Origin: CAVQCA01 sp963710815
Lineage (GTDB): Bacteria; Pseudomonadota; Gammaproteobacteria; UBA9214
Length of the DNA stretch: 64,000 bases
Direction: 5' to 3'
NCBI GenBank assembly: GCA_963710815.1
Contig: CAVQCA010000084.1
Location: 39,944-103,943, forward strand
Part shown: positions 16,044 to 25,732 of the stretch, in pieces
Position numbering within the stretch: the first letter of the stretch is position 1
Layout: the number at the start of each line of letters is the position of its first letter
Position numbers and translations under genes: made by a program
Notes under the pieces: model-generated
What the model was told of the DNA's origin: nothing
Databases searched by the model: none
Seen by the model: the letters and a program-made list of their open reading frames with translations, nothing else

Positions 16044-16303
16044 TGACGACGGCGGCAAGACACGAGCGGCGCAAGCAGCCGATCCGCCGCAGCGTACAAT
16101 CCGCCCTCGAACTCTACCTGGATGATCTCAACGGGCACCATGTCAATGACCTTTATCACATGGTCCTGGGAGAGGTCGAGCCGGCGTTGCTGAACGTCGT
16201 CATGCAGCATGTGGAGGGGAACCAGTCACAGGCCGCGGAAATGCTGGGCATCACCCGCGCCACCCTGCGCAAGAAGCTCAAGCTTTACGAGCTGGAACTG
16301 TAG
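16043..16303 (+). CDS. fis: Fis-family nucleoid-associated DNA-binding protein
   Basis: Starting at the ATG that overlaps the dusB stop (MTTAARHERRKQ), the product is 86 residues. A longer frame opens inside dusB, but the family N-terminus and the ATAATG junction favour this start. Helices SVQSALELYLDDL and NDLYHMVLGEVEPALLNVVMQHVEGN are followed by the helix-turn-helix NQSQAAEMLGITRATLRKKLKLYEL, the characteristic Fis C-terminus. Fis bends DNA, stimulates rRNA promoters and recombination, and is growth-phase regulated in enterics. Confidence 0.96.
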   Translation: MTTAARHERRKQPIRRSVQSALELYLDDLNGHHVNDLYHMVLGEVEPALLNVVMQHVEGNQSQAAEMLGITRATLRKKLKLYELEL

Positions 16304-16363
16304 TTACATGAACTCCTGACCGGAGCGGGAATTTACCCGGCTGGCCGTCTGTAACATCATTAA

Positions 16364-16460
16364 TCACCGCAAAGACGCAAAGCTCGCAAAGTAATTCAAT
16401 GGCAAACACAATTAATCGGCTTTGCGTTCTTTGCGCCTTTGCGGTGAGATTGTTTTTTTA
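16364..16460 (+). terminator. GCAAAG palindrome followed by a T-run after fis
   Basis: The arms tcaccgcaaag (16364-16374) and ctttgcggtga (16437-16447) are perfect complements, with further GCAAAG/CTTTGC units between them. A T-run (gattgttttttta) follows. It is a copy of the dispersed GCAAAGACGCAAAG repeat family. It may also serve as the dusB-fis terminator; that second role is inferred from position and shape. Confidence 0.6.
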
Positions 16461-16517
16461 CAGTTTTGTTCGAACGTTGTTCCTGCAGCATAAATATCAA
16501 ATTCCGGGTTATACCTT

Positions 16518-18086
<1,569 letters not shown>

Positions 18087-18097
18087 TTCTGGCCAAG

Positions 18098-18395
18098 GAA
18101 AGTGAGAAGTGAGAAGTAAGAAGTGAGAAGTAAGAAGTGAGGGGTGAAGAGTGAGAAGGAGATAATAATGGCCACGGAATCACACGGAAAAGTAAAAATT
18201 CCTTATGGCCACGGAATCCACGGAAAACACGGAATTATTTTAAAATCCTTACCAACATTCCACCTTGCGCACAGGAATATCGAAAGGCTTCTTCACTCCC
18301 CGATCTTTTCTTTTTCACTTTGTTGAATTTATTTTTCCGTGATTTCCGTGGGTTCCGTGGCCATTAAGTTTTTTCTCACTTCTCAATTTTCCATG
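18098..18395. repeat. Composite repeat between purH and purD, interior in opposite orientation
   Basis: A long left array (18099-18160) has at least seven GTGAGAA/GTAAGAA heptamers. An extra half core lies at 18168-18193. The full core (18204-18365) runs inverted relative to its neighbours: tttaaaatccttaccaac comes first and cactttgttgaattta last. A short right arm (ctcacttctc) follows. Confidence 0.88.
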
Positions 18396-18411
18396 GACAT
18401 AAAATAGAGCA

Positions 18412-19704
18412 ATGAACATTCTGATCATTGGCGGTGGTGGTCGTGAACATGCCCTGGCGTGGAAGGCGGCGCAGTCGCCGCGGGCGGAGACGGTGTTCGT
18501 GGCGCCGGGTAATGCCGGTACCGCTCATGAACCCGGTGTCAGGAATGTCGCCGTTGATGCCGGCGATATCGAGGCGCTGGTGACCTTTGCCAAAGAGAAT
18601 GCCATCGGCCTGACGATCGTCGGGCCCGAGGTGCCGCTGGTCGCCGGCGTGGTGGATCGCTTCACGGCGGCGGGTCTGCGCTGCTTCGGACCGACGCGGG
18701 CCGCGGCGCAACTGGAGGGATCCAAGTCGTTCAGCAAGGACTTTCTGGCGCGCCACCGGATACCGACAGCGCACTATGCGGTGTTCACCGATGTCCCCGC
18801 GGCGGTCGAATATATTCATGCGCACGGCGCACCCCTGGTGGTCAAGGCCGACGGCCTGGCGGCCGGGAAGGGCGTCATCCTCGCCCGCACCGAGGCACAG
18901 GCCATCGCGGCAGTGGAGGACATGCTGCGCGGCAACGTCTACGGCAGCGCCGGTCACCGGGTCGTCATCGAGGAATTCCTGGAGGGGGAAGAGGCCAGCT
19001 TCATCGTCATGGCGGACGGTGCACACATATTGCCGCTCGCGACCTCGCAGGACCACAAGGCACGTGATGACGGGGATACCGGTCCCAACACCGGCGGCAT
19101 GGGCGCCTATTCACCGGCGCCGGTGGTCACCCCGGAGATTCACCGGCGCATCATGGACGAGGTGATCCGGCCCACGGTGCGTGGCATGGCCGGGGAGGGC
19201 CACCCCTTCACCGGGTTCCTGTACGCCGGGCTCATGATCGCTGCGGACGGTACGCCTAAAGTGCTGGAATTCAACGTGCGGTTCGGCGATCCGGAAACCC
19301 AGCCAATCATGCTGCGTCTCCGGTCCGACCTGGTGGAACTGTGCCTGGCAGCGCTGGAGGGCAGGCTCGATGACGTGGGGGCGGTATGGGACGAGCGCGC
19401 CTCGATCGGGGTGGTGCTGGCCGCCGGCGGCTACCCGGATGACTACCGCAAGGGTGATGTCATTGAAGGTATCGCGGCGCCTGACGATAAGCACTGCAAG
19501 GTCTTTCACGCCGGCACGCAGGAGATGGACGGACAGGTCGTGACCGCCGGCGGGCGCGTGTTGTGCGTCTGCGCACTGGGCGAGACGGTCGCCGGGGCCC
19601 AACAGCAAGCCTACCGCTGTATCGGCGGGATCCGGTGGCCCGGGATGTATTACCGCACGGACATCGGGTATCGGGCGGTTGCGCGGGAGATAGATGAGAA
19701 GTGA
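18412..19704 (+). CDS. purD: Phosphoribosylamine-glycine ligase (GAR synthetase)
   Basis: The 430-residue ATP-grasp ligase joins glycine to phosphoribosylamine in purine synthesis. Signatures are MNILIIGGGGREHALAWK, GPEVPLVAGVVDRF, the ATP-binding VKADGLAAGKGVI, the signature FNVRFGDPETQP, and TGGMGAYSP. Length is normal. The final codons GAT GAG AAG TGA coincide with the start of a heptamer array (gatgagaagtgagaag), so the repeat provides the last residues (DEK) and the stop. This may mean a slight change to the original C-terminus. The adjacent Arg-Glu-Ile is ordinary for the family. Confidence 0.97.
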   Translation: MNILIIGGGGREHALAWKAAQSPRAETVFVAPGNAGTAHEPGVRNVAVDAGDIEALVTFAKENAIGLTIVGPEVPLVAGVVDRFTAAGLRCFGPTRAAAQLEGSKSFSKDFLARHRIPTAHYAVFTDVPAAVEYIHAHGAPLVVKADGLAAGKGVILARTEAQAIAAVEDMLRGNVYGSAGHRVVIEEFLEGEEASFIVMADGAHILPLATSQDHKARDDGDTGPNTGGMGAYSPAPVVTPEIHRRIMDEVIRPTVRGMAGEGHPFTGFLYAGLMIAADGTPKVLEFNVRFGDPETQPIMLRLRSDLVELCLAALEGRLDDVGAVWDERASIGVVLAAGGYPDDYRKGDVIEGIAAPDDKHCKVFHAGTQEMDGQVVTAGGRVLCVCALGETVAGAQQQAYRCIGGIRWPGMYYRTDIGYRAVAREIDEK

Positions 19705-19960
19705 GAAGTGAAAGGTGAGAAGTAATGAGGTGAGCAGTGAGAAGTGAGGAAAAACATAATGGCCACGGAATCCACGGAAGACACGGAAAAATAAATACAA
19801 CAAAGCAAAAAAGTAAAAAGCGAGGGGTGAAGAAGCCTTTCGGTATTCCTGTGTCCACGGTGGAATGTTGGTAAATGTTTTAAAATAATTCCGTGTTCTT
19901 CCGTGGATTCCGTGGCCATTCAAATTTTCTTTTCACCTTTTCACTTCTTACTTCTCACGT
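19693..19960. repeat. Composite repeat between purD and lemA
   Basis: The left array (19694-19750) begins inside purD and includes its stop. The core (19758-19920, 163 bp) matches the copies at 13913 and 22081, with interior gaagcctttcggtattcc. The right array (19930-19959) carries TTTTCAC/TTCTTAC/TTCTCAC heptamers. Confidence 0.9.
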
Positions 19961-20014
19961 ATTACTCATCCGGGATTCAGTGGCCATGACCTGGTGTAGC
20001 AAAGGAGACTAACG

Positions 20015-20572
20015 ATGGAAATATTCGGCTGGGTGCTGGTGGCGATCATCCTCGGTGTCCCCGTGTTGGGGATCGTGTTCTACAACCGACTGGTGGGGCT
20101 TAACAACCAGGTCAAGAACGCCTGGCGGCAGATCGATGTGCAGCTGAAGCGCCGTCACGACCTGATCCCCAACCTGGTTGAGGTCGTCAAGGACTATATG
20201 TCCTACGAGCAGGAGACCCTCCAGAAGGTGATCCAGGCGCGCAACCAGGCCGTAAGCGCGCACAACCCTGAAGAGGCGATCGCCGCCGAGGGCGTACTGG
20301 GCGGGGCGCTGGGCAAGCTGTTCGCCCTGATGGAAAACTACCCGGATCTCAAGGCGAACGAGAATGTCGCGCGCCTGATGGAGGAACTGAGCGCCACCGA
20401 GAACAAGATTTCCTTTTCCCGCCAGTTCTACAACGACAGCGTCATGGCATTCAACAATGGCGTTCAGTCCTTCCCCTCCAATGTCGTCGCCGGCATGTTC
20501 GGTTTCCGCGAGGCGACCTATTTCGAGGTGCCCGAGACGGAGACCGCGGTGCCCAAGGTCGACCTGCGCTGA
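20015..20572 (+). CDS. lemA: LemA family membrane protein
   Basis: The 185-residue protein starts behind an AAAGGAGAC ribosome site. It has one N-terminal membrane helix (WVLVAIILGVPVLGIVFYNRLVGL) and then a long antiparallel helical bundle with the family hallmark NQVKNAWRQIDVQLKRRHDLIPNLVEVVKDY, plus RQFYNDSVMAFNNGVQSFPSNVVAG. Such proteins expose the helical domain outside the inner membrane; their molecular role is not settled. The following gene is an M48 membrane protease, a pairing seen in other bacteria that suggests a joint role in membrane protein quality control. Confidence 0.94.
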   Translation: MEIFGWVLVAIILGVPVLGIVFYNRLVGLNNQVKNAWRQIDVQLKRRHDLIPNLVEVVKDYMSYEQETLQKVIQARNQAVSAHNPEEAIAAEGVLGGALGKLFALMENYPDLKANENVARLMEELSATENKISFSRQFYNDSVMAFNNGVQSFPSNVVAGMFGFREATYFEVPETETAVPKVDLR

Positions 20573-20577
20573 TAACG

Positions 20578-20860
20578 GCAGGTGAGAAGTTAGAAGTGGA
20601 GAGTGAAGAGTGAGAGGTGAGGGGTGAGAAGAAAACCTGAATGGCCACGGAATCACATGGAAATACACGGAAGGAATTCAGAATTCCATTCGGGATGCGT
20701 ATGGCGCATCACTGCGAGTGACGGTAATTGTTTTCCGTAATCGTTTGAAGATCCCTTGGCCATCACGTTTATCCATGTACTCGCGCCCGAGTGGGTTTTT
20801 TTACTTTTCCGTGTGATTCCGTGTGATTCCGTGGCTATCAAAATGCAACGTTTCACATTG
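20578..20860. repeat. Rearranged composite repeat between lemA and the M48 protease gene
   Basis: The left heptamer array (20580-20631) and half core (20641-20672) are followed by unrelated sequence that includes gggatgcgtatggcgcatc. The right half core (20806-20840) has two gtgtgattcc units and ends tccgtggctatc. The interior has been replaced compared with the 163-bp copies. Confidence 0.8.
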
Positions 20861-20894
20861 CACCTTTAACGTCTCCGGTGATTAAAGCCATTTG

Positions 20895-21992
20895 ATGGAA
20901 TCCCCAGCCACCAGGGCCTGTCCGGAATGCGGTACCGCAAACCGCTTGAATGCGCGCACCTGTCGCCAGTGTGGCGCGCCGCTGATCGGTGACTGGCGGG
21001 AAAAGCCGAGACTGCGCAAAAAGGTCCTGCTGCGGACCGATTTCGTTGCGGCCGCGCGCGCCAATCAGCGGGCGACCCGGCGGTTGGTGCTGGTGCTGTT
21101 GCTGATTCTGGTCGTGCTGGGTTACCTGCTGGGCTGGAGTCTGCAGACCCTGACGGGATACCTCCCGCCGGAGAGTCGGACCGTCTGGGTTATCAGCCGC
21201 TGGGGCGTCTGGACGGCACTCGTCCTGTTCTTCATCGGCGCGCTCTGGTCGTGGATCTCGATGCGCGCCGGTGACCGGCTCGTCCTGCGCATGACCGGGT
21301 CGGACCCGGTGACCGTTGATGAGGAGCCGCAGCTTCACAATGTGGTGGAGGAAATGGCCATCGCGGCCGGCATCCGCAAGCCGCGTGTCTATGTCATCGA
21401 AACGGACGCGCTGAATGCCTTCGCGACCGGGATGACTCCGGCGCGCGCCTCGATCGGGGTGACACGCGGGCTGCTGGATACCCTCAACCGCGAGGAACTG
21501 CAGGGGGTCATCGGGCACGAGATGGGGCACATCGTGAACTGGGATATCCGCTACGCCACCGCGGTCGGCGTCCTGGTCGGGCTGATTGCACTCGTCAGTG
21601 ACGGCGCGCTGCGTTCCCTGCGTTTTTCCGGTCGCTCGAGAAGTTCAGGCAACCGCGGCGGCGGTGGCGCGGTGGTGGTTGTTCTGATTCTGCTGGTGTT
21701 CGCTGCCCTCGCGCCGCTATTTTCCCGTCTCGTGCAGATGGCGGTTTCCCGGCAGCGGGAGTTTCTCGCCGATGCCACCAGTGTGCGCCTGACGCGCCAT
21801 CCGGAAGGACTGATCGCCGCGCTGGAGAAGCTATCGCTCAACGCCAGGCCGTTCCCGGGCGCCAATCGCGCCACCCAGCACATGTTCATCGTGAATCCGT
21901 TCCGGAATTTCTCCGAGCAGGCCAGCAGCCTGATGGCCACCCACCCGCCGCTGGAGCGGCGCATCGCGCGGCTGCGGAATCTTGGAGCGTGA
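20895..21992 (+). CDS. M48 (HtpX-like) zinc metalloprotease with N-terminal zinc ribbon
   Basis: The protein has 365 residues from the ATG at 20895. It begins with a two-CxxC zinc ribbon (CPECGTANRLNARTCRQCG, about residues 8-26). Two membrane helices follow (about 58-80 and 95-117), then the protease domain: the HEMGH zinc site (about residue 205) after LNREELQGVIGHE, and the third ligand region SRQREFLADATSVRLT. A third hydrophobic segment (VVVVLILLVFAALAPLFSRLV) follows the active site. HtpX of E. coli lacks the zinc ribbon. Function is probably degradation of damaged inner-membrane proteins alongside LemA; this is inferred. Confidence 0.92.
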   Translation: MESPATRACPECGTANRLNARTCRQCGAPLIGDWREKPRLRKKVLLRTDFVAAARANQRATRRLVLVLLLILVVLGYLLGWSLQTLTGYLPPESRTVWVISRWGVWTALVLFFIGALWSWISMRAGDRLVLRMTGSDPVTVDEEPQLHNVVEEMAIAAGIRKPRVYVIETDALNAFATGMTPARASIGVTRGLLDTLNREELQGVIGHEMGHIVNWDIRYATAVGVLVGLIALVSDGALRSLRFSGRSRSSGNRGGGGAVVVVLILLVFAALAPLFSRLVQMAVSRQREFLADATSVRLTRHPEGLIAALEKLSLNARPFPGANRATQHMFIVNPFRNFSEQASSLMATHPPLERRIARLRNLGA

Positions 21993-22292
21993 TAAGGTGA
22001 AAAGTGAGAGGTGATGAAGTGAAAAGAAAACCTGAATTGCCACGGAAATACACGGAAAAGTAAAAAAGTGAAAAAACCTTATGGCCACGGAATCCACGGA
22101 AGACACGGAAAAATAAATTCAACAAAGTAAAAAAAGAAAAAAAGCGAGGAATGAGGAGGCTTTTCGGTATTCCTGTACGGACGGTGGAATGTTGGTAAAG
22201 ATTTTAAAATAATTCCGTGTTCTTCCGTGGATTCCGTGGCCATCATGGTTTTTCTTTTCACTTTTCACTTCTCACTTCTGACCTTTAACTCC
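21993..22292. repeat. Composite repeat between the convergent M48 and rho genes
   Basis: A left array follows four bases after the M48 stop. An extra half core (22034-22060) and a full core (22081-22243) match the 13913 and 19758 copies. The right array (22253-22290) reads as GTGAGAA heptamers downstream of rho on the minus strand. Each arm thus faces its own gene's 3' end. Confidence 0.9.
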
Positions 22293-22294
22293 TC

Positions 22295-23551
22295 CTACCG
22301 TTTCATCGACTCGAAGAACTGGGCGTTGTTCTTGGTGGCCTTGAGCTTGTCGAGCAGGAATTCCATGGCGGCCAGTTCGTCCATGGGGTGCAGGAGCTTG
22401 CGCAGGATCCACATCTTCTGCAGTTCGGCCGCGTCGGTGAGCAGTTCCTCGCGGCGGGTGCCGGAACGGTTGATGTTGATGGACGGGTAGATGCGCTTCT
22501 CGGCGATCTTGCGGTCGAGATGGATCTCCTGGTTGCCGGTGCCCTTGAATTCCTCGTAGATGACATCGTCCATGCGCGAGCCGGTGTCGATCAGCGCCGT
22601 GGCGAGTATGGTCAGGCTGCCGCCTTCCTCGATGTTGCGGGCCGCGCCGAAGAAGCGCTTGGGGCGTTGCAGTGCATTGGCGTCCACGCCGCCGGTGAGC
22701 ACCTTGCCGGAGGAGGGCACCACGGTGTTGTAGGCGCGCGCCAGGCGGGTGATCGAATCCAGCAGGATGACCACGTCGCGCTTGTGCTCGACCAGGCGCC
22801 GCGCCTTTTCGATGACCATCTCGGCCACCTGGACATGGCGGCTGGCCGGTTCGTCGAAGGTGCTGGAGATGACTTCCCCCTGGACCGAACGCTCCATCTC
22901 GGTGACCTCCTCGGGGCGCTCGTCGATGAGCAGGACGATCAGGTAGCATTCCGGGTGGTTGAAGGAGATCGACTGCGCCACGTTCTGCAGCAGCATGGTC
23001 TTGCCGGCCTTGGGCGGTGAGACGATCAGCCCGCGCTGGCCCTTGCCGAGCGGCGCGACCATGTCGATGACGCGCGCCGTGATGTCCTCGGTGCTGCCGT
23101 TGCCGCGTTCCAGCGTCATGCGCTCGTTGGGGTGCAGCGGCGTCAGGTTCTCGAAGGCGACCTTGTTTCTGGCGTTTTCCGGCTTCTCGTAGTTGATCTC
23201 GTTGACCTTGAGCAGTGCAAAGTAACGTTCGCTGTCCTTGGGCGGGCGTATCTTGCCGTCGACGGTATCTCCGGTGCGCAGGCTGAAGCGGCGTATCTGG
23301 CTTGGCGAGACGTAGATGTCATCCGGGCCGGCGAGATAGGAACTGTCCTCCGAACGAAGGAAACCAAAGCCGTCCTGGAGGATTTCCAGTACGCCGTTGC
23401 CGAAGATGTCCTCGCCCTTTTTGGCGTGGGATTTGAGGATGGCGAAGATGATGTCCTGCTTGCGGGACCGGGCCATTCCCTCGATGCCCATTTCCTGGGC
23501 GATACCAATGATTTCGCTGGCCGGTTTCAGCTTGAGTTCGGAAAGATTCAT
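22295..23551 (-). CDS. rho: Transcription termination factor Rho
   Basis: The 418-residue hexameric RNA helicase ends untranslated transcripts. The N-terminal Rho-N helices (MNLSELKLKPASEIIGIAQEMGIEGMARSRKQDIIFAILK) are followed by the cold-shock-like RNA-binding domain with GFLRSEDSSYLAGPDDIYVSPSQIRRFSLRTGD. The ATPase core has GLIVSPPKAGKTMLLQ (P-loop), VLLIDERPEEVTEM and LLDSITRLARAYN. Length matches E. coli Rho (419), without the large insertions of some lineages. trxA lies directly upstream and rhlB is divergent, as in E. coli. Confidence 0.98.
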   Translation of the reverse strand: MNLSELKLKPASEIIGIAQEMGIEGMARSRKQDIIFAILKSHAKKGEDIFGNGVLEILQDGFGFLRSEDSSYLAGPDDIYVSPSQIRRFSLRTGDTVDGKIRPPKDSERYFALLKVNEINYEKPENARNKVAFENLTPLHPNERMTLERGNGSTEDITARVIDMVAPLGKGQRGLIVSPPKAGKTMLLQNVAQSISFNHPECYLIVLLIDERPEEVTEMERSVQGEVISSTFDEPASRHVQVAEMVIEKARRLVEHKRDVVILLDSITRLARAYNTVVPSSGKVLTGGVDANALQRPKRFFGAARNIEEGGSLTILATALIDTGSRMDDVIYEEFKGTGNQEIHLDRKIAEKRIYPSININRSGTRREELLTDAAELQKMWILRKLLHPMDELAAMEFLLDKLKATKNNAQFFESMKR

Positions 23552-23733
23552 AAAATGCCCTGGATGCGTGATTTACAGTCAGAATGCATGAATACGGCCG
23601 TAGGGCCGGGGAAAATAAAATTGATGATCGGGAGGTGCCGTACCGGTAGAGCGCGGAATCCGGAACGAAGATGGTTTTGGTTTTTCGTTACGCTAGCATG
23701 TGCCGCGTTAAACGTCTACCCCCTGTGCGTGAT

Positions 23734-24060
23734 TCAGATATTGCTGTCGATGAATGCCGTCAATTGTGATTTGGACAGCGCGCCCACCTTGGTGGCCTCG
23801 ACGCTGCCGTTCTTGAACAGCATCAGCGTCGGTATGCCGCGTATGCCGTACCTCGGCGGGGTCTGCGGGTTGTCGTCGATATTGAGCTTGGCCACCTTGA
23901 TCCTGCCGGTATATTCACTGGCGATCTCGTCGAGTATCGGCGCGATCATCTTGCAGGGGCCGCACCATTCCGCCCAGTAGTCGACCAGGACGGGATCGGA
24001 GGAGTTGAGGACCTCGGTTTCAAAGCTATCGTCTGTCACATAGATGATGTGTTCACTCAC
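23734..24060 (-). CDS. trxA: Thioredoxin
   Basis: The 108-residue cytoplasmic disulfide reductant has WCGPC with active Cys33 and Cys36, the buried Asp27, the cis-proline segment RGIPTLMLF and the C-terminal GALSKSQLTAFIDSNI. The start is GTG (GTG AGT GAA CAC), placed six bases after a caggagac ribosome site. It lies upstream of rho on the same strand and is divergent from rhlB across a 340-base region. Confidence 0.97.
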   Translation of the reverse strand: MSEHIIYVTDDSFETEVLNSSDPVLVDYWAEWCGPCKMIAPILDEIASEYTGRIKVAKLNIDDNPQTPPRYGIRGIPTLMLFKNGSVEATKVGALSKSQLTAFIDSNI

Positions 24061-24400
24061 GGTTCAGTGTCTCCTGCTGTATGAAATGCAACCTGATCAT
24101 TCACTGCCATGCCGCGTGTATTGACGCGTCCGCTGTTTGCTTGTCAGATGGAATGTTGCCGGTCAAGATAAGGATTCGGGTATATCAGGGGCGCCGTCGG
24201 TTAGCACTGCCAGGAGCCTGTCGGAGTTGGGACTGATCTACTGCGCTACAATTACTCAAGTCCGGCAGACTCCTGAACCAGTACTTGTGACGTGTGTATC
24301 CGGGTCGATGAAGCAACTTGCCAAGTTGTAGCGCATTTGAGCCTATTTAATATCATTTTACAAGCCCGGGGAACAATAAATTACGGTATCCTAGGCGGTC
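24061..24400. other. Divergent trxA-rhlB regulatory region
   Basis: No gene is seen. A perfect 10-bp inverted repeat (tgcgctacaa at 24242-24251, ttgtagcgca at 24326-24335) is separated by 74 bases. A tighter palindrome caactt-gcc-aagttg (24314-24328) abuts its right arm. These lie between the divergent promoters and could be operator or RNA structure. Promoter boxes were not identified with confidence. Confidence 0.4.
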
Positions 24401-25708
24401 ATGAGTGAGACCCATCTGACAGACATCGCCTTCTCCGCCCTCGATATTCCCGCCTTGCTGATGCAAGGCATTGAAGAGGCGGGGTTTTCAAAATGCACAC
24501 CGATTCAGGCGGAGACCCTGCCGATAGCGTTGCTGGGCCGGGATGTCGCCGGACAGGCGCAGACGGGTACCGGGAAGACGGCCGCATTCCTGATCGCGGT
24601 GTATAACCACCTGTTGACCCATCCGGCGGACGACAAGCGTAAACCGTCCCAGCCGCGGGCGCTGGTGCTTGCGCCGACCCGCGAACTGGCCATCCAGATC
24701 CATGCCGATGCGGTGGTGCTGGGCCGATATACGGGTTTTAAGCTGGGTCTCGCCTATGGCGGCACCGATTATGACATCCAGCGCGAGACCATTGCCGCCG
24801 GTGTGGACATCCTCATCGGAACGCCCGGCCGCCTGATCGATTATTTCAAACAGCATGTTTACGACCTGAATAAAATCGCCGCGCTCGTGCTGGATGAGGC
24901 GGACCGCATGTTCGACCTGGGGTTCATCAAGGATATACGCTACCTGCTGCGCCGTTGCCCGCCCCCGGAGAAGCGGCTGGGTATGCTGTTTTCCGCGACG
25001 CTGTCGCACCGGGTCAATGAACTTTCCTACGAACACATGAACAACCCGGTGCTGGTCGATATCGAGCCGGAGCGGGTCACGGCCGAACGCGTGCGGCAGG
25101 TGCTGTACCACGTCCCGAAAGAGGAAAAGCTTCAGCTGCTGGTTGGTATACTGAAGCATGTCGATCCCACCCGCAGCATGGTGTTCGTCAATACCAAGCG
25201 CGGCGCGGAGCGCATCTGGGCCACATTGGAAGGCAACGGGTTCCGGTCCGCCGTCCTTTCGGGTGACGTCCCCCAGAAAAAGCGCCAGCGCCTGATGAAG
25301 CAATTTCTGGCAGGTGAATTGCCGATAATGATCGCCACGGATGTTGCCTCCCGCGGGCTGCACATTCCCGATGTCAGCCACGTCTTCAATTATGACCTGC
25401 CGCAGGATGCCGAGGACTATGTCCATCGTATCGGGCGTACCGCGCGCGTCGGCAAGGATGGCGATGCCGTCAGTTTCGCCTGTGAGGAGTTTGTCTATTC
25501 ACTGCCCGACATCGAGGAGTATATTGGTCACAAGATCCCGGTGGAGCCGGTGCCCGAGGAATGCCTTGTGAAGCTCAGCCCCCCGGTGAAGATCAGACGC
25601 GAGGGCGGGCAGGACCATCGGGGCAAGACGCGACACAAGCCGGGAAACAAGGACTCCAGGAGAAAACGCGAGCGACATGCGCGACACGGGTCACCGTCAA
25701 CCGGCTGA
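24401..25708 (+). CDS. rhlB: DEAD-box RNA helicase RhlB
   Basis: The 435-residue protein has the ordered helicase motifs: Q motif GFSKCTPIQAETLPIAL, AQTGTGKT, PTRELAIQI, GTPGRLIDYF, VLDEADRMFD, SATLSHR, then in the second domain VFVNTK, TDVASRGLHIPDVSHVFNYD and HRIGRTARVGKDGDAVSF. The tail after residue 395 is basic (RREGGQDHRGKTRHKPG...RKRERHARHG), as in RhlB proteins that bind RNA and, in E. coli, the degradosome. The divergent trxA-rho neighbourhood supports RhlB over other DEAD-box members. Confidence 0.94.
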   Translation: MSETHLTDIAFSALDIPALLMQGIEEAGFSKCTPIQAETLPIALLGRDVAGQAQTGTGKTAAFLIAVYNHLLTHPADDKRKPSQPRALVLAPTRELAIQIHADAVVLGRYTGFKLGLAYGGTDYDIQRETIAAGVDILIGTPGRLIDYFKQHVYDLNKIAALVLDEADRMFDLGFIKDIRYLLRRCPPPEKRLGMLFSATLSHRVNELSYEHMNNPVLVDIEPERVTAERVRQVLYHVPKEEKLQLLVGILKHVDPTRSMVFVNTKRGAERIWATLEGNGFRSAVLSGDVPQKKRQRLMKQFLAGELPIMIATDVASRGLHIPDVSHVFNYDLPQDAEDYVHRIGRTARVGKDGDAVSFACEEFVYSLPDIEEYIGHKIPVEPVPEECLVKLSPPVKIRREGGQDHRGKTRHKPGNKDSRRKRERHARHGSPSTG

Positions 25709-25732
25709 AGCCGGCAGTCAGGATATTTGGTC

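Noticed and set aside
18096..18175. Frames encoding repeated SLLTSHF-type peptides
   Set aside because: They are the translated reverse strand of the heptamer arrays; the open frame follows from the heptamer sequence and has no initiation signals of its own.
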